Of a stretch of DNA of 64,000 nucleotides, positions 19,428 to 29,803 are shown piece by piece (within the stretch, counting starts at the first letter, position 1; every line of letters begins with the position of its first letter). The notes beneath the pieces are model-generated. The model made no database searches. It was not told where the DNA came from and was given only the letters and a program-made list of their open reading frames with translations. Position numbers and translations under genes: made by a program. The DNA comes from Lentimicrobium saccharophilum (lineage in GTDB: Bacteria > Bacteroidota > Bacteroidia > Bacteroidales > Lentimicrobiaceae), in the NCBI RefSeq assembly GCF_001192835.1, contig NZ_DF968183.1:682001-746000 (forward strand), in the 5' to 3' direction.

Positions 19428-19883
19428 ATGAAGACTTTCAGATCATTTGATGATGCACTGCATTACGCCATCAATTCAGCCAAAGAATGTGCCGAATTCT
19501 ATTCCCGTCTGTCAAACCAGGCGCGCAACAACAAAATCAAACGGCTATTCAGTCAATATGCCAGAGAAGAATACGCACAAATGGTAAGTTTGTCGAGGAT
19601 CAGATACTCATTTGCAGAAACGGAGGCAGCCGGCTTTCCCTTCAGCCTTGAGCTTTACGACTGCCATGCAGCCAATGCCGGCAAGGAAGATCCGAATTAT
19701 TCCGAAGCACTGGTTATTGCCATGCGGAAAGCCAGGTCTTCGTTCAGGCTCTTCCTTGAACTTTCATCCAAATCGCCTGATGAAGAATCTTCGAACATCT
19801 TAAGAACACTTGCCCATAAGGAAGCAAAGCACAGACAAGGTGTGGAAGTGGAATACAATGAGTCGTTGCTGATCTATTGCTGA
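19428..19883 (+). CDS. Ferritin-like paralogue with two metal ligands replaced
   Basis: It has the same length (151) as its upstream neighbour and aligns with it without gaps (shared AINS, FY.RLS.QAR, EEY/EEM, YxEALV.AM, EAKH/ESKH). Two of the expected iron ligands are changed: the His51 position is Gln (REEYAQM) and the Glu102 position is Ala (MRKARSSF). Glu20, Glu48, Glu132 and His135 remain. A complete diiron site is therefore unlikely. It may bind a single metal, act as a structural partner of the first copy or have another role. It arose by tandem duplication; this is inferred from adjacency and similarity. Confidence 0.8.
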   Translation: MKTFRSFDDALHYAINSAKECAEFYSRLSNQARNNKIKRLFSQYAREEYAQMVSLSRIRYSFAETEAAGFPFSLELYDCHAANAGKEDPNYSEALVIAMRKARSSFRLFLELSSKSPDEESSNILRTLAHKEAKHRQGVEVEYNESLLIYC

Positions 19884-20044
19884 ATCATTGCTGATTTCAA
19901 AAATTATTGACTATCTAAGTCCCTGAGTGGTCAGAATATAAGTCTTATCAGGGGCCAGCGGGTATATACCGGAAAATCACCATAATGGAGCTTATTTCCG
20001 GTAACCTTATCCGTAGCAGGAAATTCATATTATCAGGGACAGGT

Positions 20045-20069
20045 CCGTGTGCAAATACGGGCTTTTTTT
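20045..20069 (+). terminator. Weak terminator-like structure after the second ferritin-like gene
   Basis: Short stem CCGT / ACGG around GTGCAAAT, then GC and seven T residues. The T run is good but the stem is short, so confidence is low. The surrounding 19884-20153 gap holds several copies of the short string TCAGGG/CCCTGA but nothing else that I recognise. Confidence 0.3.
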
Positions 20070-20153
20070 AATTATGGCCGAAGACCGGCCTTCAAATAAT
20101 GGTGGATTTGTTTAATTTTGCAAGGTAATAAAGGCTCCGGCAGTCAGGCATCT

Positions 20154-22223
20154 ATGCAATTTATCTATCCCAATATTCTTTTCGGTCTTCTGGCGGTATT
20201 GATCCCGATTGCCATTCACCTGTTTAATTTCAGGAAATACAAAAAGATCTATTTCAGCAATGTTAGATTACTCAGCCAGTTTCAGCTGCGTACCCGAAAA
20301 CAGTCTCAATTGCTTCACTATCTGGTACTTGCTACACGAATATTTACCATTATTTTTCTTGTGCTTGCATTTGCCCAGCCCTATATTCCTTCGGACAGAA
20401 AAATAAATTTCGGAAAGGTAAATGCGGTCAGTGTCTTTATCGACAATTCCTTTAGCATGGAAACAAGCGGTGATGAGGGCCGGCTTATAGATGAAGCCCG
20501 GAACAAAGCCATCAGGATTGCAACCGCATTTGATGCTGATGATCGCTTCCAACTGCTGACCAACGATTTTGAGGGCCGGCATCAGAGGTTTGTCAGCCGG
20601 GATGAGTTTATACAGTCTGTCAGGGAAATTGCTGTGAGTCCTGCCGTAAGAACCCTTTCAGAAATAGATTCGAGGCAGCGTGATCTTTTTTACAGGCAGA
20701 GAGCTTCTTTCGCCATAGCTTATATTATCTCCGACTTTCAGCAAAGCACCCTGCTTAGGAAAGTTCCTGACAGCACATCCGGCTACAGCTCCTACCTTAT
20801 TCCCGTTCAGGGGAAACAAACCGGAAACCTCTACATCGATACCTGCTGGTTCGAAAATCCTGTACTCAGAATCAACCAGATTGCTGATCTGCGCATAAGA
20901 ATAAGGAATAATTCGGAAAATGATGTTCAGAAAATCCCCGTAAGACTTGTGATCAACGGATCGCAACGTGCAGTTGCAGCAGTTGACATTCCGGCTGAAG
21001 GCAGTGCTATGGTAAACCTCTCCTTTAGCAATCCTGACGCGGGAGTTTTTAAGGCTGTTGCTGAAATCAATGACTATCCCGTAACCTTCGACGACAATTA
21101 TTACTTTACTTTCAAGGTATCTGAGCATATACCCGTGCTGGCCGTCAACCAGAACGAAGCATATAACAAGTATCTGGTTCCTGTTTTCGGGCTGGATTCA
21201 ATCCTGCACCTTGACAATATATCTGACCGGCAGATTGATTATTCCTCCCTCCCATCCTACCGGCTGATTATCCTTAACAACCTGAAAACCATCCCGAGCG
21301 GTGCCGTGCAGGAACTGGGCAGATATATAAAGCAGGGGGGCAATCTGTTGATCTTCCCTTCCTTATCCTCAAAACCTGCAGACTTAAACATGCTGCTATC
21401 CGAACCTGGCTCCGATCTTTACCGGGAAATTGATTCTGCACAAAGCAAAATATCCTCCCTGAATACCAACCACCCTGTACTGAGGGATGTATTTGAGAAA
21501 AACACCCTGAAAGAAAATAACATCGACCTCCCGACAATCCTGAAGCATTTTGGCATTCAGCAAAGTTCTGGCGGCAAAAGCGAAACGCTGATCAGTCTTG
21601 ATAACGGAGATCCGTTATTGACCGTTTTTCCCAGCGGCAACGGCAAGGTTTACCTGAGTGCCATCCCGCTTTCCGATCAGGCAGGGAACTTCCCCCGGCA
21701 TGCTATTTTCGTGCCTGTTATGCTGAATATTGCATTCCAGAGTGAAGATATTCAGCCGTTTATGTACTATACCAGCGGCAACAGGGGAATAAATGCCGGC
21801 ACCATCCGACCCGAAGGAGAGCGTGTATTTAAAATCAGGAACGAAAACGGAGATTACGAGTTCATCCCTGAATTCAGAAGCATTGATGGCCGGAGTTTTA
21901 TTTATGTAAATGACCAGATTGAAAAGGCAGGGTTTTATTACATTATGGACGGGGACAACCAGGTTGGCACGCTGGCTTTCAATATCAACCGTAAAGAATC
22001 AGATCTCAGAACCGCCGGCATGGAAGAACTACAGCAACTTGTTGCCGGAATTCCGGGAATGGAACTGCTGGAAACCGGAAAGAAGGATGTCGGTAAAATA
22101 ATTTCAGAAGGCAACTCCGGGAAGAAGCTTTGGAAATGGTTTATCATTGCCGCACTTCTTGCAATCATAGCCGAGGTACTGTTGCTGCGGTTTTTCAGAA
22201 AAACATACAAAACGGAAGGTTAA
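20154..22223 (+). CDS. BatA-type membrane protein with vWA-like periplasmic domain
   Basis: The open frame extends to 20118 through a TTG, but the ATG at 20154 gives the family N-terminus QFIYPNILFGLLAVLIPIAI. That is the BatA/aerotolerance N-terminal double-transmembrane domain (helices at about 5-22 and 55-75, with the inter-helix motif HLFNFRKYKKIYFSNVRLL). A von Willebrand-like domain follows: DNSFSMET resembles the MIDAS DxSxS motif. A long beta-rich region comes next, and one helix near the C-terminus (WFIIAALLAIIAEVLLL). Such proteins are common in Bacteroidota beside MoxR/Bat operons. No moxR or other bat gene is nearby, so this is a stand-alone homologue. It ends 42 bp before the topoisomerase gene. 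Confidence 0.8.
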   Translation: MQFIYPNILFGLLAVLIPIAIHLFNFRKYKKIYFSNVRLLSQFQLRTRKQSQLLHYLVLATRIFTIIFLVLAFAQPYIPSDRKINFGKVNAVSVFIDNSFSMETSGDEGRLIDEARNKAIRIATAFDADDRFQLLTNDFEGRHQRFVSRDEFIQSVREIAVSPAVRTLSEIDSRQRDLFYRQRASFAIAYIISDFQQSTLLRKVPDSTSGYSSYLIPVQGKQTGNLYIDTCWFENPVLRINQIADLRIRIRNNSENDVQKIPVRLVINGSQRAVAAVDIPAEGSAMVNLSFSNPDAGVFKAVAEINDYPVTFDDNYYFTFKVSEHIPVLAVNQNEAYNKYLVPVFGLDSILHLDNISDRQIDYSSLPSYRLIILNNLKTIPSGAVQELGRYIKQGGNLLIFPSLSSKPADLNMLLSEPGSDLYREIDSAQSKISSLNTNHPVLRDVFEKNTLKENNIDLPTILKHFGIQQSSGGKSETLISLDNGDPLLTVFPSGNGKVYLSAIPLSDQAGNFPRHAIFVPVMLNIAFQSEDIQPFMYYTSGNRGINAGTIRPEGERVFKIRNENGDYEFIPEFRSIDGRSFIYVNDQIEKAGFYYIMDGDNQVGTLAFNINRKESDLRTAGMEELQQLVAGIPGMELLETGKKDVGKIISEGNSGKKLWKWFIIAALLAIIAEVLLLRFFRKTYKTEG

Positions 22224-22265
22224 TAGTTTATCTTCGCCGGGGCACCGGGATAGCAATAAAATCAA

Positions 22266-24944
22266 ATGGAAGAGAATAGTTTGAATAACGGATCAGAAGA
22301 ATTTCAGCCGGAGGAAATTCCGGAAGTACAATCCGGAGCAGATCCGGCCGAGATGCATAAAACTGTCCACCTTTCGGGCATGTATGAAAACTGGTTTCTG
22401 GATTATGCTTCATATGTCATTCTGGAAAGGGCCGTTCCTGAAATTATCGACGGATTGAAGCCGGTACAGCGCCGTCTGCTCCATGCAATGGATGAACTTG
22501 ATGATGGTCGTTATAACAAAGTGGCCAACATCATCGGTCACACCATGAAATACCACCCGCATGGCGATGCTTCCATCGGCGATGCGCTGGTTCAACTGGG
22601 GCAAAAAGACCTGCTGATAGACACACAGGGGAACTGGGGCAATATACACACCGGTGACAGTGCCGCCGCACCAAGGTATATTGAAGCCAGACTGAGTAAA
22701 TTTGCCCTTGAGGTCGTTTTTAACCCTAAAACAACAAAGTGGAAACTTTCTTACGACGGGAGAAATAAAGAGCCGGTTACATTGCCGGTAAAATTTCCCC
22801 TTCTGCTGGCCCAGGGTGTGGAAGGTATTGCAGTAGGGCTGGCCTCCAAAATACTGCCTCATAATTTCATCGAGCTGATTGATTCATCCATAAAAATTCT
22901 GCAGGGAAAAGATTTTGAACTGTTGCCCGACTTCCCCACAGGAGGTCTTGCCGACTGCTCCAGGTACAACGACGGCCTCAGGGGAGGTAAAGTCAGGCTC
23001 AGGGCCAAAGTGAGTCAATATGACAAAAAAACATTGATTATCAGTGAGCTTCCATTTGGCGTTACCACAGAAAGCCTGATTGATTCCATCATAAATGCCA
23101 ATGAAAAAGGGAAGATAAAAATCAGAAAGATAGATGACAACACAGCTCAGAACGTCGAAATACTGATCCACCTGGTTCCCGGCATATCGCCCGACACTAC
23201 CATTGATGCACTCTATGCTTTTACCGATTGCGAAATTTCGATCTCTCCCAATAACTGCGTAATCAGCGATGGCAAACCAAGGTTTCTTGGTGTAAAACAG
23301 ATTTTGATAGAATCGACTGAAAAAACAGTTGAATTGCTTAAGATGGAGCTTGAGATCAGGCGTCAGGAATTACTTGAAAGCCTGCTATATGCTTCGCTTG
23401 AAAGAATATTTATTGAGAACCGGATTTACCGGGATATTGAAGAATGTACAAGCTGGGACGATGTAATTAAGACCATCGACAAGGGACTTGAACCTTATAA
23501 ACCCCAGTTTTACAGGGAAATTACCATCGATGACATCCTGCGGCTCACTGAAATAAAAATCAAGCGGATTTCGAAATTCAATGCTTTTAAAGCCGATGAG
23601 CTGATTAACAATCTCAACGATGAGAAAGCCCAGGTGGAACATTACCTTGCCAATCTGACCGAATATGCCATCGAGTATTTTAAGAACATCCGGAGAAAGT
23701 TCGGAAAGGGACGGGAAAGGCGCACCGAACTGAGAAGTTTCGACAATATTGAAGCGGTGATGGTTGCCGCAGCCACCCAGAAGCTTTATGTAAACCGGGC
23801 GGAAGGCTTTGCAGGTACGGGCCTGAAGAAAGATGAATACGTTTGCGATTGCTCCGACATTGACGATATTATCGCGTTCAGGGAAGATGGCACTTTCATC
23901 GTTACAAAGGTCGCTGAAAAGGTGTTTGTAGGAGAGCACATCATTCATATCGACGTTTTCAGAAAAAATGATGAACGTACCATCTACAACTTGATTTACC
24001 AGGATGGCAAAAACGGAGCAGCTTATGTGAAACGGTTTGCGGTTGTGGGCATCACGCGTGACAAAGAATACAGCCTCACGAAGGGAACTGCCGGATCAAA
24101 AGTCCTTTACTTCACCGCTAATCCCAACGGGGAAGCAGAACTGGTGAAAGTAAACCTGAAGCCCAGGCCTAAACTGAAAAAGCCGGTCTTTGATTTTGAT
24201 TTTAGCGAGCTTGCTATAAAAGGGAGAAATTCACAGGGCAATATTCTTACTAAATATGCAGTGAAAAAGATCAGCCAGGCTGAGGCCGGCATATCAACCC
24301 TGGGAGCCCGCGACATCTGGTTCGATGATTCAATCCGCCGGCTGAACACCGAAGGCCGCGGCAGGCTGATGGGTGCATTTTCGGGTGATGATAAAATACT
24401 CGCCATTACACAATCAGGGCATTACCGGCTTTTCAACTTCGACCTTGCCAATCATTTCGACGAAGACCTTTTGATTATTGAAAAGTTTAATCCGGAAAAG
24501 CCTGTCAGTGTGGTTTATTTCAACGGTGAAAAACAGTTCTATTATCTCAAGCGGTTCCTGGTAGAGCCATCCGACAAGAAAACAGATTTTCTCGGCGAGG
24601 AGCCTGAAACAAAGCTTGTCAGTGTTTCAACAGACTGGCTGCCAAGATTCAATATCGTGTTTGATGATAAACTGAACAACAAGGTGATCGATAACATGGA
24701 AATTGAAGCTGCCGGATTTATTGATGTGAAGAGTTACAGGGCTAAGGGTAAAAGACTTACAACACATGCAGTGAAGAAAATAAATCAACTTGATCCCCTG
24801 CCTTACATCCCTGCTGAAGAAATGGCGTCCACAGTTCCACCGGTAACAGATGAGGGGCAGGAAACCAGGGATATAGAATTGCCGCCCCGTGAACGCAAGG
24901 CTCCGCCCGACGAGGATGCCATTCAGATGACCATAGATTTTTAA
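22266..24944 (+). CDS. parC: Type IIA DNA topoisomerase subunit A (topoisomerase IV ParC-like)
   Basis: An 892-residue A subunit that cuts and religates double-stranded DNA to decatenate or relax chromosomes. The winged-helix segment holds [10 protein letters not shown] and [13 protein letters not shown]. The catalytic tyrosine is Tyr138 in [11 protein letters not shown]. The tower and coiled-coil region is followed by a C-terminal pinwheel with irregular repeats from about residue 500. The shortened, acidic tail and repeat pattern fit the topoisomerase IV-like A subunit of Bacteroidota rather than canonical GyrA, but this cannot be settled by eye. In several relatives parE is adjacent, but it is not here. 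The tail ends in Pro-rich acidic sequence. Confidence 0.9.
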   Translation: MEENSLNNGSEEFQPEEIPEVQSGADPAEMHKTVHLSGMYENWFLDYASYVILERAVPEIIDGLKPVQRRLLHAMDELDDGRYNKVANIIGHTMKYHPHGDASIGDALVQLGQKDLLIDTQGNWGNIHTGDSAAAPRYIEARLSKFALEVVFNPKTTKWKLSYDGRNKEPVTLPVKFPLLLAQGVEGIAVGLASKILPHNFIELIDSSIKILQGKDFELLPDFPTGGLADCSRYNDGLRGGKVRLRAKVSQYDKKTLIISELPFGVTTESLIDSIINANEKGKIKIRKIDDNTAQNVEILIHLVPGISPDTTIDALYAFTDCEISISPNNCVISDGKPRFLGVKQILIESTEKTVELLKMELEIRRQELLESLLYASLERIFIENRIYRDIEECTSWDDVIKTIDKGLEPYKPQFYREITIDDILRLTEIKIKRISKFNAFKADELINNLNDEKAQVEHYLANLTEYAIEYFKNIRRKFGKGRERRTELRSFDNIEAVMVAAATQKLYVNRAEGFAGTGLKKDEYVCDCSDIDDIIAFREDGTFIVTKVAEKVFVGEHIIHIDVFRKNDERTIYNLIYQDGKNGAAYVKRFAVVGITRDKEYSLTKGTAGSKVLYFTANPNGEAELVKVNLKPRPKLKKPVFDFDFSELAIKGRNSQGNILTKYAVKKISQAEAGISTLGARDIWFDDSIRRLNTEGRGRLMGAFSGDDKILAITQSGHYRLFNFDLANHFDEDLLIIEKFNPEKPVSVVYFNGEKQFYYLKRFLVEPSDKKTDFLGEEPETKLVSVSTDWLPRFNIVFDDKLNNKVIDNMEIEAAGFIDVKSYRAKGKRLTTHAVKKINQLDPLPYIPAEEMASTVPPVTDEGQETRDIELPPRERKAPPDEDAIQMTIDF

Positions 24945-24967
24945 AATTCATAAAACTGTTTAAAAAA

Positions 24968-26191
24968 ATGACTGACAACAAAGTTCTTGATGTTACAGCC
25001 GATGTTAAATGGATTGGAGTGCTAGACAAAGACATTGTAACGTTTGACGTGGTAATGGAGACACAATACGGAACAACCTACAATTCTTATTTTATCAATG
25101 CTGAAAAAAAGGCCGTTGTAGAAACGACCAAACTCAGATTTTGGGAAACCTACGAGCGAAAAATCAGGCAGGTCTGTAATCCGGCTGAAATCGAATATAT
25201 TATCCTCGATCATACCGAGCCGGATCATTCCGGCAATCTGGCAAACCTGCTCAGGCTTGCTCCTGAAGCCACCGTTGTTGGCAGCGGGAATGCGCTCAGG
25301 TATCTGAAGGACATGTTTGGCTCTGATTTCAAATCGATGCAGGTTAAGGACGGAGACACCCTCTCGCTGGGCAACAAAACACTCCGGTTTTTCAATGCCC
25401 CCAATCTCCATTGGCCTGACTCCATATATACCTATCTCGAAGAGGATAAGGTATTATTTACCTGCGATTCCTTTGGTGCACATTACTGTTCCGAAGCTAT
25501 GTTCGATGACCTGGTTGGCAATTATGACGATGCCTTTAATTATTATTTTGATGTCATTCTTAAGCCATTCAGCAAATTCATGCTGAAAGCCATTGAGAAG
25601 ATCAGACCACTTGAGATTTCTGCTATTTGCACCGGTCATGGCCCCATTCTCAGGAGCAACTGGAAACGTTTTGTTGATATGTCAGAGAAACGCGCGCTGG
25701 AAGCTATTGAGAATCCTGTAAAGAACAGGGTCTTTATCGCCTATGTATCAGCCTATCATAATACCGGTGATCTTGCCGGCCACATCGCCGAGGGTATCAG
25801 AGAATCAGGTGATCTGGAGGTCGAGGTCATGGATATTGAAAAAGCCAGCCTCGGGAGCATCGACGAACAACTTGCCAAATCTTCAGGGATATTACTGGGA
25901 TCACCAACCATAAACCAAAATATTCTCCTCCAGATTTACCAGGTTTTTGCACTGATCAATCCCATCCGCGACCGCGGTAAACTGGCCGCTGCTTTTGGTT
26001 CCTATGGCTGGAGCGGAGAAGGTGCATCGCTGATCGAGTCCAACTTCAGCAATTTAAAACTGAAACTTTTTGATGAAAATTTGTTTATCAGGTTTTCACC
26101 GGATGCTTCAGAAGAAGAAAAAGCCAGAACTTTTGGCCTGAAATTCGGGAAAGCCATGGCTGAGAACCTGAAATGCAACAGTAACGTTTAA
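24968..26191 (+). CDS. Flavodiiron protein (FprA family, O2/NO reductase)
   Basis: A 407-residue A-type flavoprotein. The N-terminal metallo-beta-lactamase-like domain has all the diiron ligands: His82, Glu84, Asp86 and His87 (HTEPDHSG), His148 (NLHWPD), Asp167 (TCDSFGAH) and His224 (CTGHGP). The C-terminal flavodoxin domain binds FMN ([27 protein letters not shown]). Such enzymes reduce O2 to water or NO to N2O in the cytoplasm of anaerobes, taking electrons from rubredoxin or another carrier. There is no fused rubredoxin. The gene lies 23 bp after parC and only 2 bp before a lipoprotein gene, so co-transcription is likely. Confidence 0.95.
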   Translation: MTDNKVLDVTADVKWIGVLDKDIVTFDVVMETQYGTTYNSYFINAEKKAVVETTKLRFWETYERKIRQVCNPAEIEYIILDHTEPDHSGNLANLLRLAPEATVVGSGNALRYLKDMFGSDFKSMQVKDGDTLSLGNKTLRFFNAPNLHWPDSIYTYLEEDKVLFTCDSFGAHYCSEAMFDDLVGNYDDAFNYYFDVILKPFSKFMLKAIEKIRPLEISAICTGHGPILRSNWKRFVDMSEKRALEAIENPVKNRVFIAYVSAYHNTGDLAGHIAEGIRESGDLEVEVMDIEKASLGSIDEQLAKSSGILLGSPTINQNILLQIYQVFALINPIRDRGKLAAAFGSYGWSGEGASLIESNFSNLKLKLFDENLFIRFSPDASEEEKARTFGLKFGKAMAENLKCNSNV

Positions 26192-26193
26192 AC

Positions 26194-27045
26194 ATGCTTA
26201 AAAAACTGCATTCACGGATCATAGTGCCGGTGATTCTGTTCACCGGCCTTATCTCAATGCTATCCTCTTGCAGCATCGAGCGAAGGCTTGCAGGTGAATA
26301 CCTGAGCAAAAAAGAAACAACATCCGTATTGCTGATCTCCCCTGACATAGTTTTCAAAGAAGGTTTTAAGGTCCCAGATTCTTTAAACATTGATTCACTA
26401 TCAAAAGAAAACAGGAATGTCCTGCTGCTGCAATATACCGAGTTAATTCAATATATCAGCGATTCAACATTCATTGACGGATATATGAACGGACTGTCTT
26501 TCGGGCTGAGACAATTGGGATATAAGGTGTTTAAAGATTATAACTCACATACGTTTCTTGCTTCGGGAGACAATCGCATCATTGTAAACCTGGCCCAACT
26601 TCAGCTGGAAGAGTATTATATTCCGGTTAAAGATCATGCAAGTTTCAGCGACGACGAATTGTACCGCTATGAATTTTACATCACCGGAATCAATATTAAC
26701 AGCTGGTTTGAATTGTCAGGCTTAAACCACGCTGACTCTTTAATCAGGGTGGTATTTAACAGCGAAACCATCAGTGATTACTCGGAATCTGACTTCCGCT
26801 ATTTCCCTCTTACCGGGGAGGTAAAATACCTTTATTCGGTTGACAGCTTAAGAATTCCGGATGTTTATGAAGCAGGAAGGAATACGGGATATCTCAACGC
26901 GGGGAATTTTCACAACTATTTAATAAACAGACACATAAAACTTAATATGCCGAAAGGGCAGACACCTGCAAACATTATTGTTTATGACCGGGTTTCCGGA
27001 GTGCTCCGGAAAAGCAAGTCATTAGGCTTTACAGAAATCCAATAA
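26194..27045 (+). CDS. Hypothetical lipoprotein
   Basis: A 283-residue protein with a lipoprotein signal (VPVILFTGLISMLSSC, lipobox Cys near residue 27). Its start codon follows the flavodiiron stop by two bases, so translation is probably coupled. The mature part has mixed alpha/beta character, with DSTFIDGYMNGLSFGLRQLG and repeated YF.YR.SDF-type motifs. I recognise no family. A link to oxygen or NO defence is suggested only by position. Confidence 0.72.
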   Translation: MLKKLHSRIIVPVILFTGLISMLSSCSIERRLAGEYLSKKETTSVLLISPDIVFKEGFKVPDSLNIDSLSKENRNVLLLQYTELIQYISDSTFIDGYMNGLSFGLRQLGYKVFKDYNSHTFLASGDNRIIVNLAQLQLEEYYIPVKDHASFSDDELYRYEFYITGININSWFELSGLNHADSLIRVVFNSETISDYSESDFRYFPLTGEVKYLYSVDSLRIPDVYEAGRNTGYLNAGNFHNYLINRHIKLNMPKGQTPANIIVYDRVSGVLRKSKSLGFTEIQ

Positions 27046-27225
27046 ACGAAAATTTCTCTCAATACAATCATACCTGGCAAATTCACAGGCAATAGTTTAC
27101 GCCGGCAAGCCGGTTTACCCCGCTATATCCATTCCGCCAGATAAATGCAAACAGCCTGAAAAGTCAGATTTACGGCCGTAATCAGAATAAAATCGGGAGG
27201 GACAGTTTATTAACGGTTGCCGGAC

Positions 27226-27233
27226 CGCGAATA
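27226..27233. repeat. Target-site duplication (left copy) of the IS256-family element
   Basis: CGCGAATA here and again at 28596-28603, directly outside the two ends of the element. Eight bases is the usual duplication size for IS256-family transposition. Confidence 0.85.
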
Positions 27234-27305
27234 GATACTATCCCAAAAAGTGTGTAAAGTGAGATTTTTCTAAATTTAAGGTTGCGAAACTTAAAAATTT
27301 AGAAG

Positions 27306-28475
27306 ATGAAAAACCTACACTTTACACAAGAGCAAGTTACAAAGATTTTGGAAGAAATCGCCATAAAAGAGAATGGTTTACAGGAATTACAGAAGCTCAG
27401 CCTGGAAGCAATGATGCGAGCAGAACGAGAAGAACATAACGCCACAAATGGCGATATGAGTAATGGGTATAGACCTCGAAGGACATTTGGTCGGGGAAAA
27501 ATTATTGAGCTTAGAGTGCCACGAAGCCGAAACGGGCAGTTTTACCCGATACTATTAAGCCTTTTACGTGATCAGGAAGAAGAATGCCGCAAACTTGCCT
27601 TTAATTTATATGGTGCTGGATTAACCACAGAGCAAGTAGGCCAGATATTTGGCGATATCTACGGAAAAGAATACAGCACAAGTCAGATAAGCCGCATGTT
27701 CGACTATGCCCGCAATGATGTACAGACATGGTTACAACGTCCTTTAGAGCCGTATTATCCCATTATAATGATAGATGCTACCTTTATCTATACCCGACGA
27801 ATTGACCATGTTAGCAAAGAAGGATATTACACGATTTTGGGAGTCAGGGCCGATCGAACCCGGGAGGTGCTTGCAGTAATTAATTTCCCGACTGAAAGTG
27901 CCAATGCTTGGGAGGTCGTGCTACAGTCACTTAAAGAAAGAGGATTAAAAGAGATTGGGTTAATTGTATGTGACAGCCTTACTGCTATTGAGGATTCCAT
28001 ATGGAGACAGTTCCCGGAAACTGAGATTCAACTTTGTGCAATTCATCTGCAACGCAATGTAAACAAACACATTAAGCCTAAAGACAAAGCGCTGGTTGCA
28101 GAAGATTTAAAAGAAGTGCTGAGAACTGGAGATCGCAATGATACCGTTGAGAAAGGATATCAACGATGGCTAGAATTCTGCAGTAAATGGGGGAAATACT
28201 ATCCGTCGATAAAAAGGATGGGAGAAAATAACCGCTATAAATTAAATTTCACCTACCTCGGATATGATTATAGAACCCATAATATGCTTTATTCTACCAA
28301 CTGGATAGAACGGCTCAACAGAGACTATAAACGAACAACAAGAATGCGCGGCGCTTTACCAGGGCCAGATGCCACTATTCTTCTTTTAGGATATGTGGCT
28401 ATGACCAGATCAGCATACCAAAGGAAGATCCCTAAGATTGATTATGAACAAAACAAATTTCACTGGGAAGAATGA
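27306..28475 (+). CDS. IS256-family transposase
   Basis: A 389-residue DDE transposase of the mutator (IS256) superfamily. Acidic residues are Asp157 (PIIMIDATFIYTRR), Asp223 (LIVCDSLTAIEDS) and Glu335 (STNWIERLNRDYKRT), with the family CAIHLQRN segment between the second and third. Full length and uninterrupted, so the element may still be mobile. The start ATG lies 72 bp inside the left end. Confidence 0.96.
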   Translation: MKNLHFTQEQVTKILEEIAIKENGLQELQKLSLEAMMRAEREEHNATNGDMSNGYRPRRTFGRGKIIELRVPRSRNGQFYPILLSLLRDQEEECRKLAFNLYGAGLTTEQVGQIFGDIYGKEYSTSQISRMFDYARNDVQTWLQRPLEPYYPIIMIDATFIYTRRIDHVSKEGYYTILGVRADRTREVLAVINFPTESANAWEVVLQSLKERGLKEIGLIVCDSLTAIEDSIWRQFPETEIQLCAIHLQRNVNKHIKPKDKALVAEDLKEVLRTGDRNDTVEKGYQRWLEFCSKWGKYYPSIKRMGENNRYKLNFTYLGYDYRTHNMLYSTNWIERLNRDYKRTTRMRGALPGPDATILLLGYVAMTRSAYQRKIPKIDYEQNKFHWEE

Positions 28476-28523
28476 ATGGCAGCTCCACTTCGGCTACGCC
28501 TTCGTTCCGCTGCCATTCATTCT
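28469..28523 (+). terminator. Hairpin at the end of the transposase gene
   Basis: Perfect 14-bp inverted repeat AGAATGAATGGCAG / CTGCCATTCATTCT with a 27-base loop spanning the transposase stop codon. No strong T run follows. It probably stops or protects the transcript, and may limit read-through from or into the element. Confidence 0.55.
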
Positions 28524-28556
28524 CAATTGAAACAAAAAAAATGAATACCTTTGAAT

Positions 28557-29603
28557 TTAGAAGAAGAACTCATTACACACAAAAAGGGATACTACCCGCG
28601 AATAAGGTGAAACCGAAAATTCTGCAAAGTCTCTTTTCAGAAATTTAAAATAGCCTGCAATTGCAATCATTGCCGCATTATCCGTAGTAAACTGAAATTC
28701 AGGTATAAACGCCTGTATTACGCCCGCTTCCTGTTGTGCCATAAATGCCCTGCGCAAGGCCGAATTTGCTGAAACACCTCCGGCTACCGCCACCTGTCGT
28801 ATGCCGGTTTGCTCCACAGCCTTCAATAATTTCTCCATCAGGGATCCGACAATTGCATCCTGAATGGAGGCGCAAAGGTCCTCCTTATTCTTCTCGATAA
28901 AATCAGGATCTTCCTTTAATCTGTCACGCAGAAAATAGAGAAAAGAAGTCTTGAGTCCGCTGAAACTATAATCCAGCCCGGGAATGTTGGGTTTTGAGAA
29001 ACCAAAAGCCCTCGGATTTCCGGTTTTGCCGAATTTATCTACCAAAGGCCCTCCAGGATATGGCAAACCCATGATTTTAGCGGCCTTGTCAAAAGCTTCA
29101 CCGGCTGCATCATCGATGGTCTGTCCGATCACTTCCATTTCAAAGTAATCATCAATCCGTACAATCTGGGTGTGACCGCCCGAAACAGTGAGACACAGGA
29201 AAGGCAACTGCGGCACCGGCTCCTCAGATAGCTTTGGCCTGATAAAATGAGCAAGAATGTGAGCCTGCATATGATCTACTTCCACCAGCGGAATATTCAA
29301 ACCGTAGGCAAAAGATTTGGCAAATGAAGTACCAACCAGCAGTGAGCCCAGCAATCCGGGTCCGCGGGTAAAGGCAACGGCACTTAACTCTTCTTTTCTG
29401 ATTCCCGCTCTTTGAATGGCTTCATGGATTACGGGAATTATATTCTGCTGGTGCGCACGCGAAGCAAGTTCAGGCACAACTCCCCCGAAGTTGGAGTGAA
29501 CCTGCTGATTGGCAATAACATTCGAAAGAACTTCAGTATCACTCAGAACTGCCGCTGATGTATCATCACATGAAGATTCTATTCCAAGGATATAGATTGG
29601 CAT
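28557..29603 (-). CDS. tsaD: tRNA N6-adenosine threonylcarbamoyltransferase TsaD, C-terminus rewritten by an IS
   Basis: A 348-residue Kae1/Qri7/TsaD protein that transfers the threonylcarbamoyl group to A37 of ANN-decoding tRNAs, together with TsaB and TsaE. It begins YILGIESSCDDTSAAV. The metal site is His111 and His115 (EVDHMQAHILAHF), and the nucleotide motif VAVAGGVSANSALR is present. The normal family ending SPYSR is kept, but the last 12 residues (337-348, VVSLFVCNEFFF) are read from the right end of the IS256-family element. Joining the sequences outside the element at its duplication restores codons for Ser-Gly-Asn-Arg and a double stop at 27224-27207, so the ancestral protein was about 340 residues. 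All catalytic parts are upstream, so function is probably kept. Confidence 0.95.
   Translation of the reverse strand: MPIYILGIESSCDDTSAAVLSDTEVLSNVIANQQVHSNFGGVVPELASRAHQQNIIPVIHEAIQRAGIRKEELSAVAFTRGPGLLGSLLVGTSFAKSFAYGLNIPLVEVDHMQAHILAHFIRPKLSEEPVPQLPFLCLTVSGGHTQIVRIDDYFEMEVIGQTIDDAAGEAFDKAAKIMGLPYPGGPLVDKFGKTGNPRAFGFSKPNIPGLDYSFSGLKTSFLYFLRDRLKEDPDFIEKNKEDLCASIQDAIVGSLMEKLLKAVEQTGIRQVAVAGGVSANSALRRAFMAQQEAGVIQAFIPEFQFTTDNAAMIAIAGYFKFLKRDFAEFSVSPYSRVVSLFVCNEFFF
28596..28603. repeat. Target-site duplication (right copy) of the IS256-family element
   Basis: CGCGAATA, identical to 27226-27233. It lies in the tsaD reading frame, covering the Tyr-Ser-Arg codons near the end of the conserved part. 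Confidence 0.85.
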
Positions 29604-29803
29604 AATTTTTCGGATAAAACAACTGAAAGTTCACCGTCATCGCTGAAAATCTGCTTATGCGGTTAAGTCTGTAAGCTGATTTTTATGACCTTTGCAGGTT
29701 ATAATCAATCATTTCAGAACCGGTAGGAACAACAGGTGAATTCTAACGCTGCAAAGTTATCAAAAAGACACTTCAAATATCAGCCCTCACCCTTGTCATC
29801 CTG

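Larger units (their letters stand above)
27234..28595 (+). mobile_element. IS256-family insertion sequence, complete (1362 bp)
   Basis: The left end reads GATACTATCCCAAAAAGTGT and the right end, on the minus strand, GGTAGTATCCCTTTTTGTGT. They share G-TA-TATCCC and GTGTGTAA, with the central five A/T bases swapped. An 8-bp duplication CGCGAATA flanks both ends. The element contains one transposase gene with a 14-bp perfect hairpin across its stop codon. Its right end lies inside tsaD, where it supplies that gene with its last 12 codons and stop. The intact transposase and duplication suggest a recent insertion. Confidence 0.93.
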
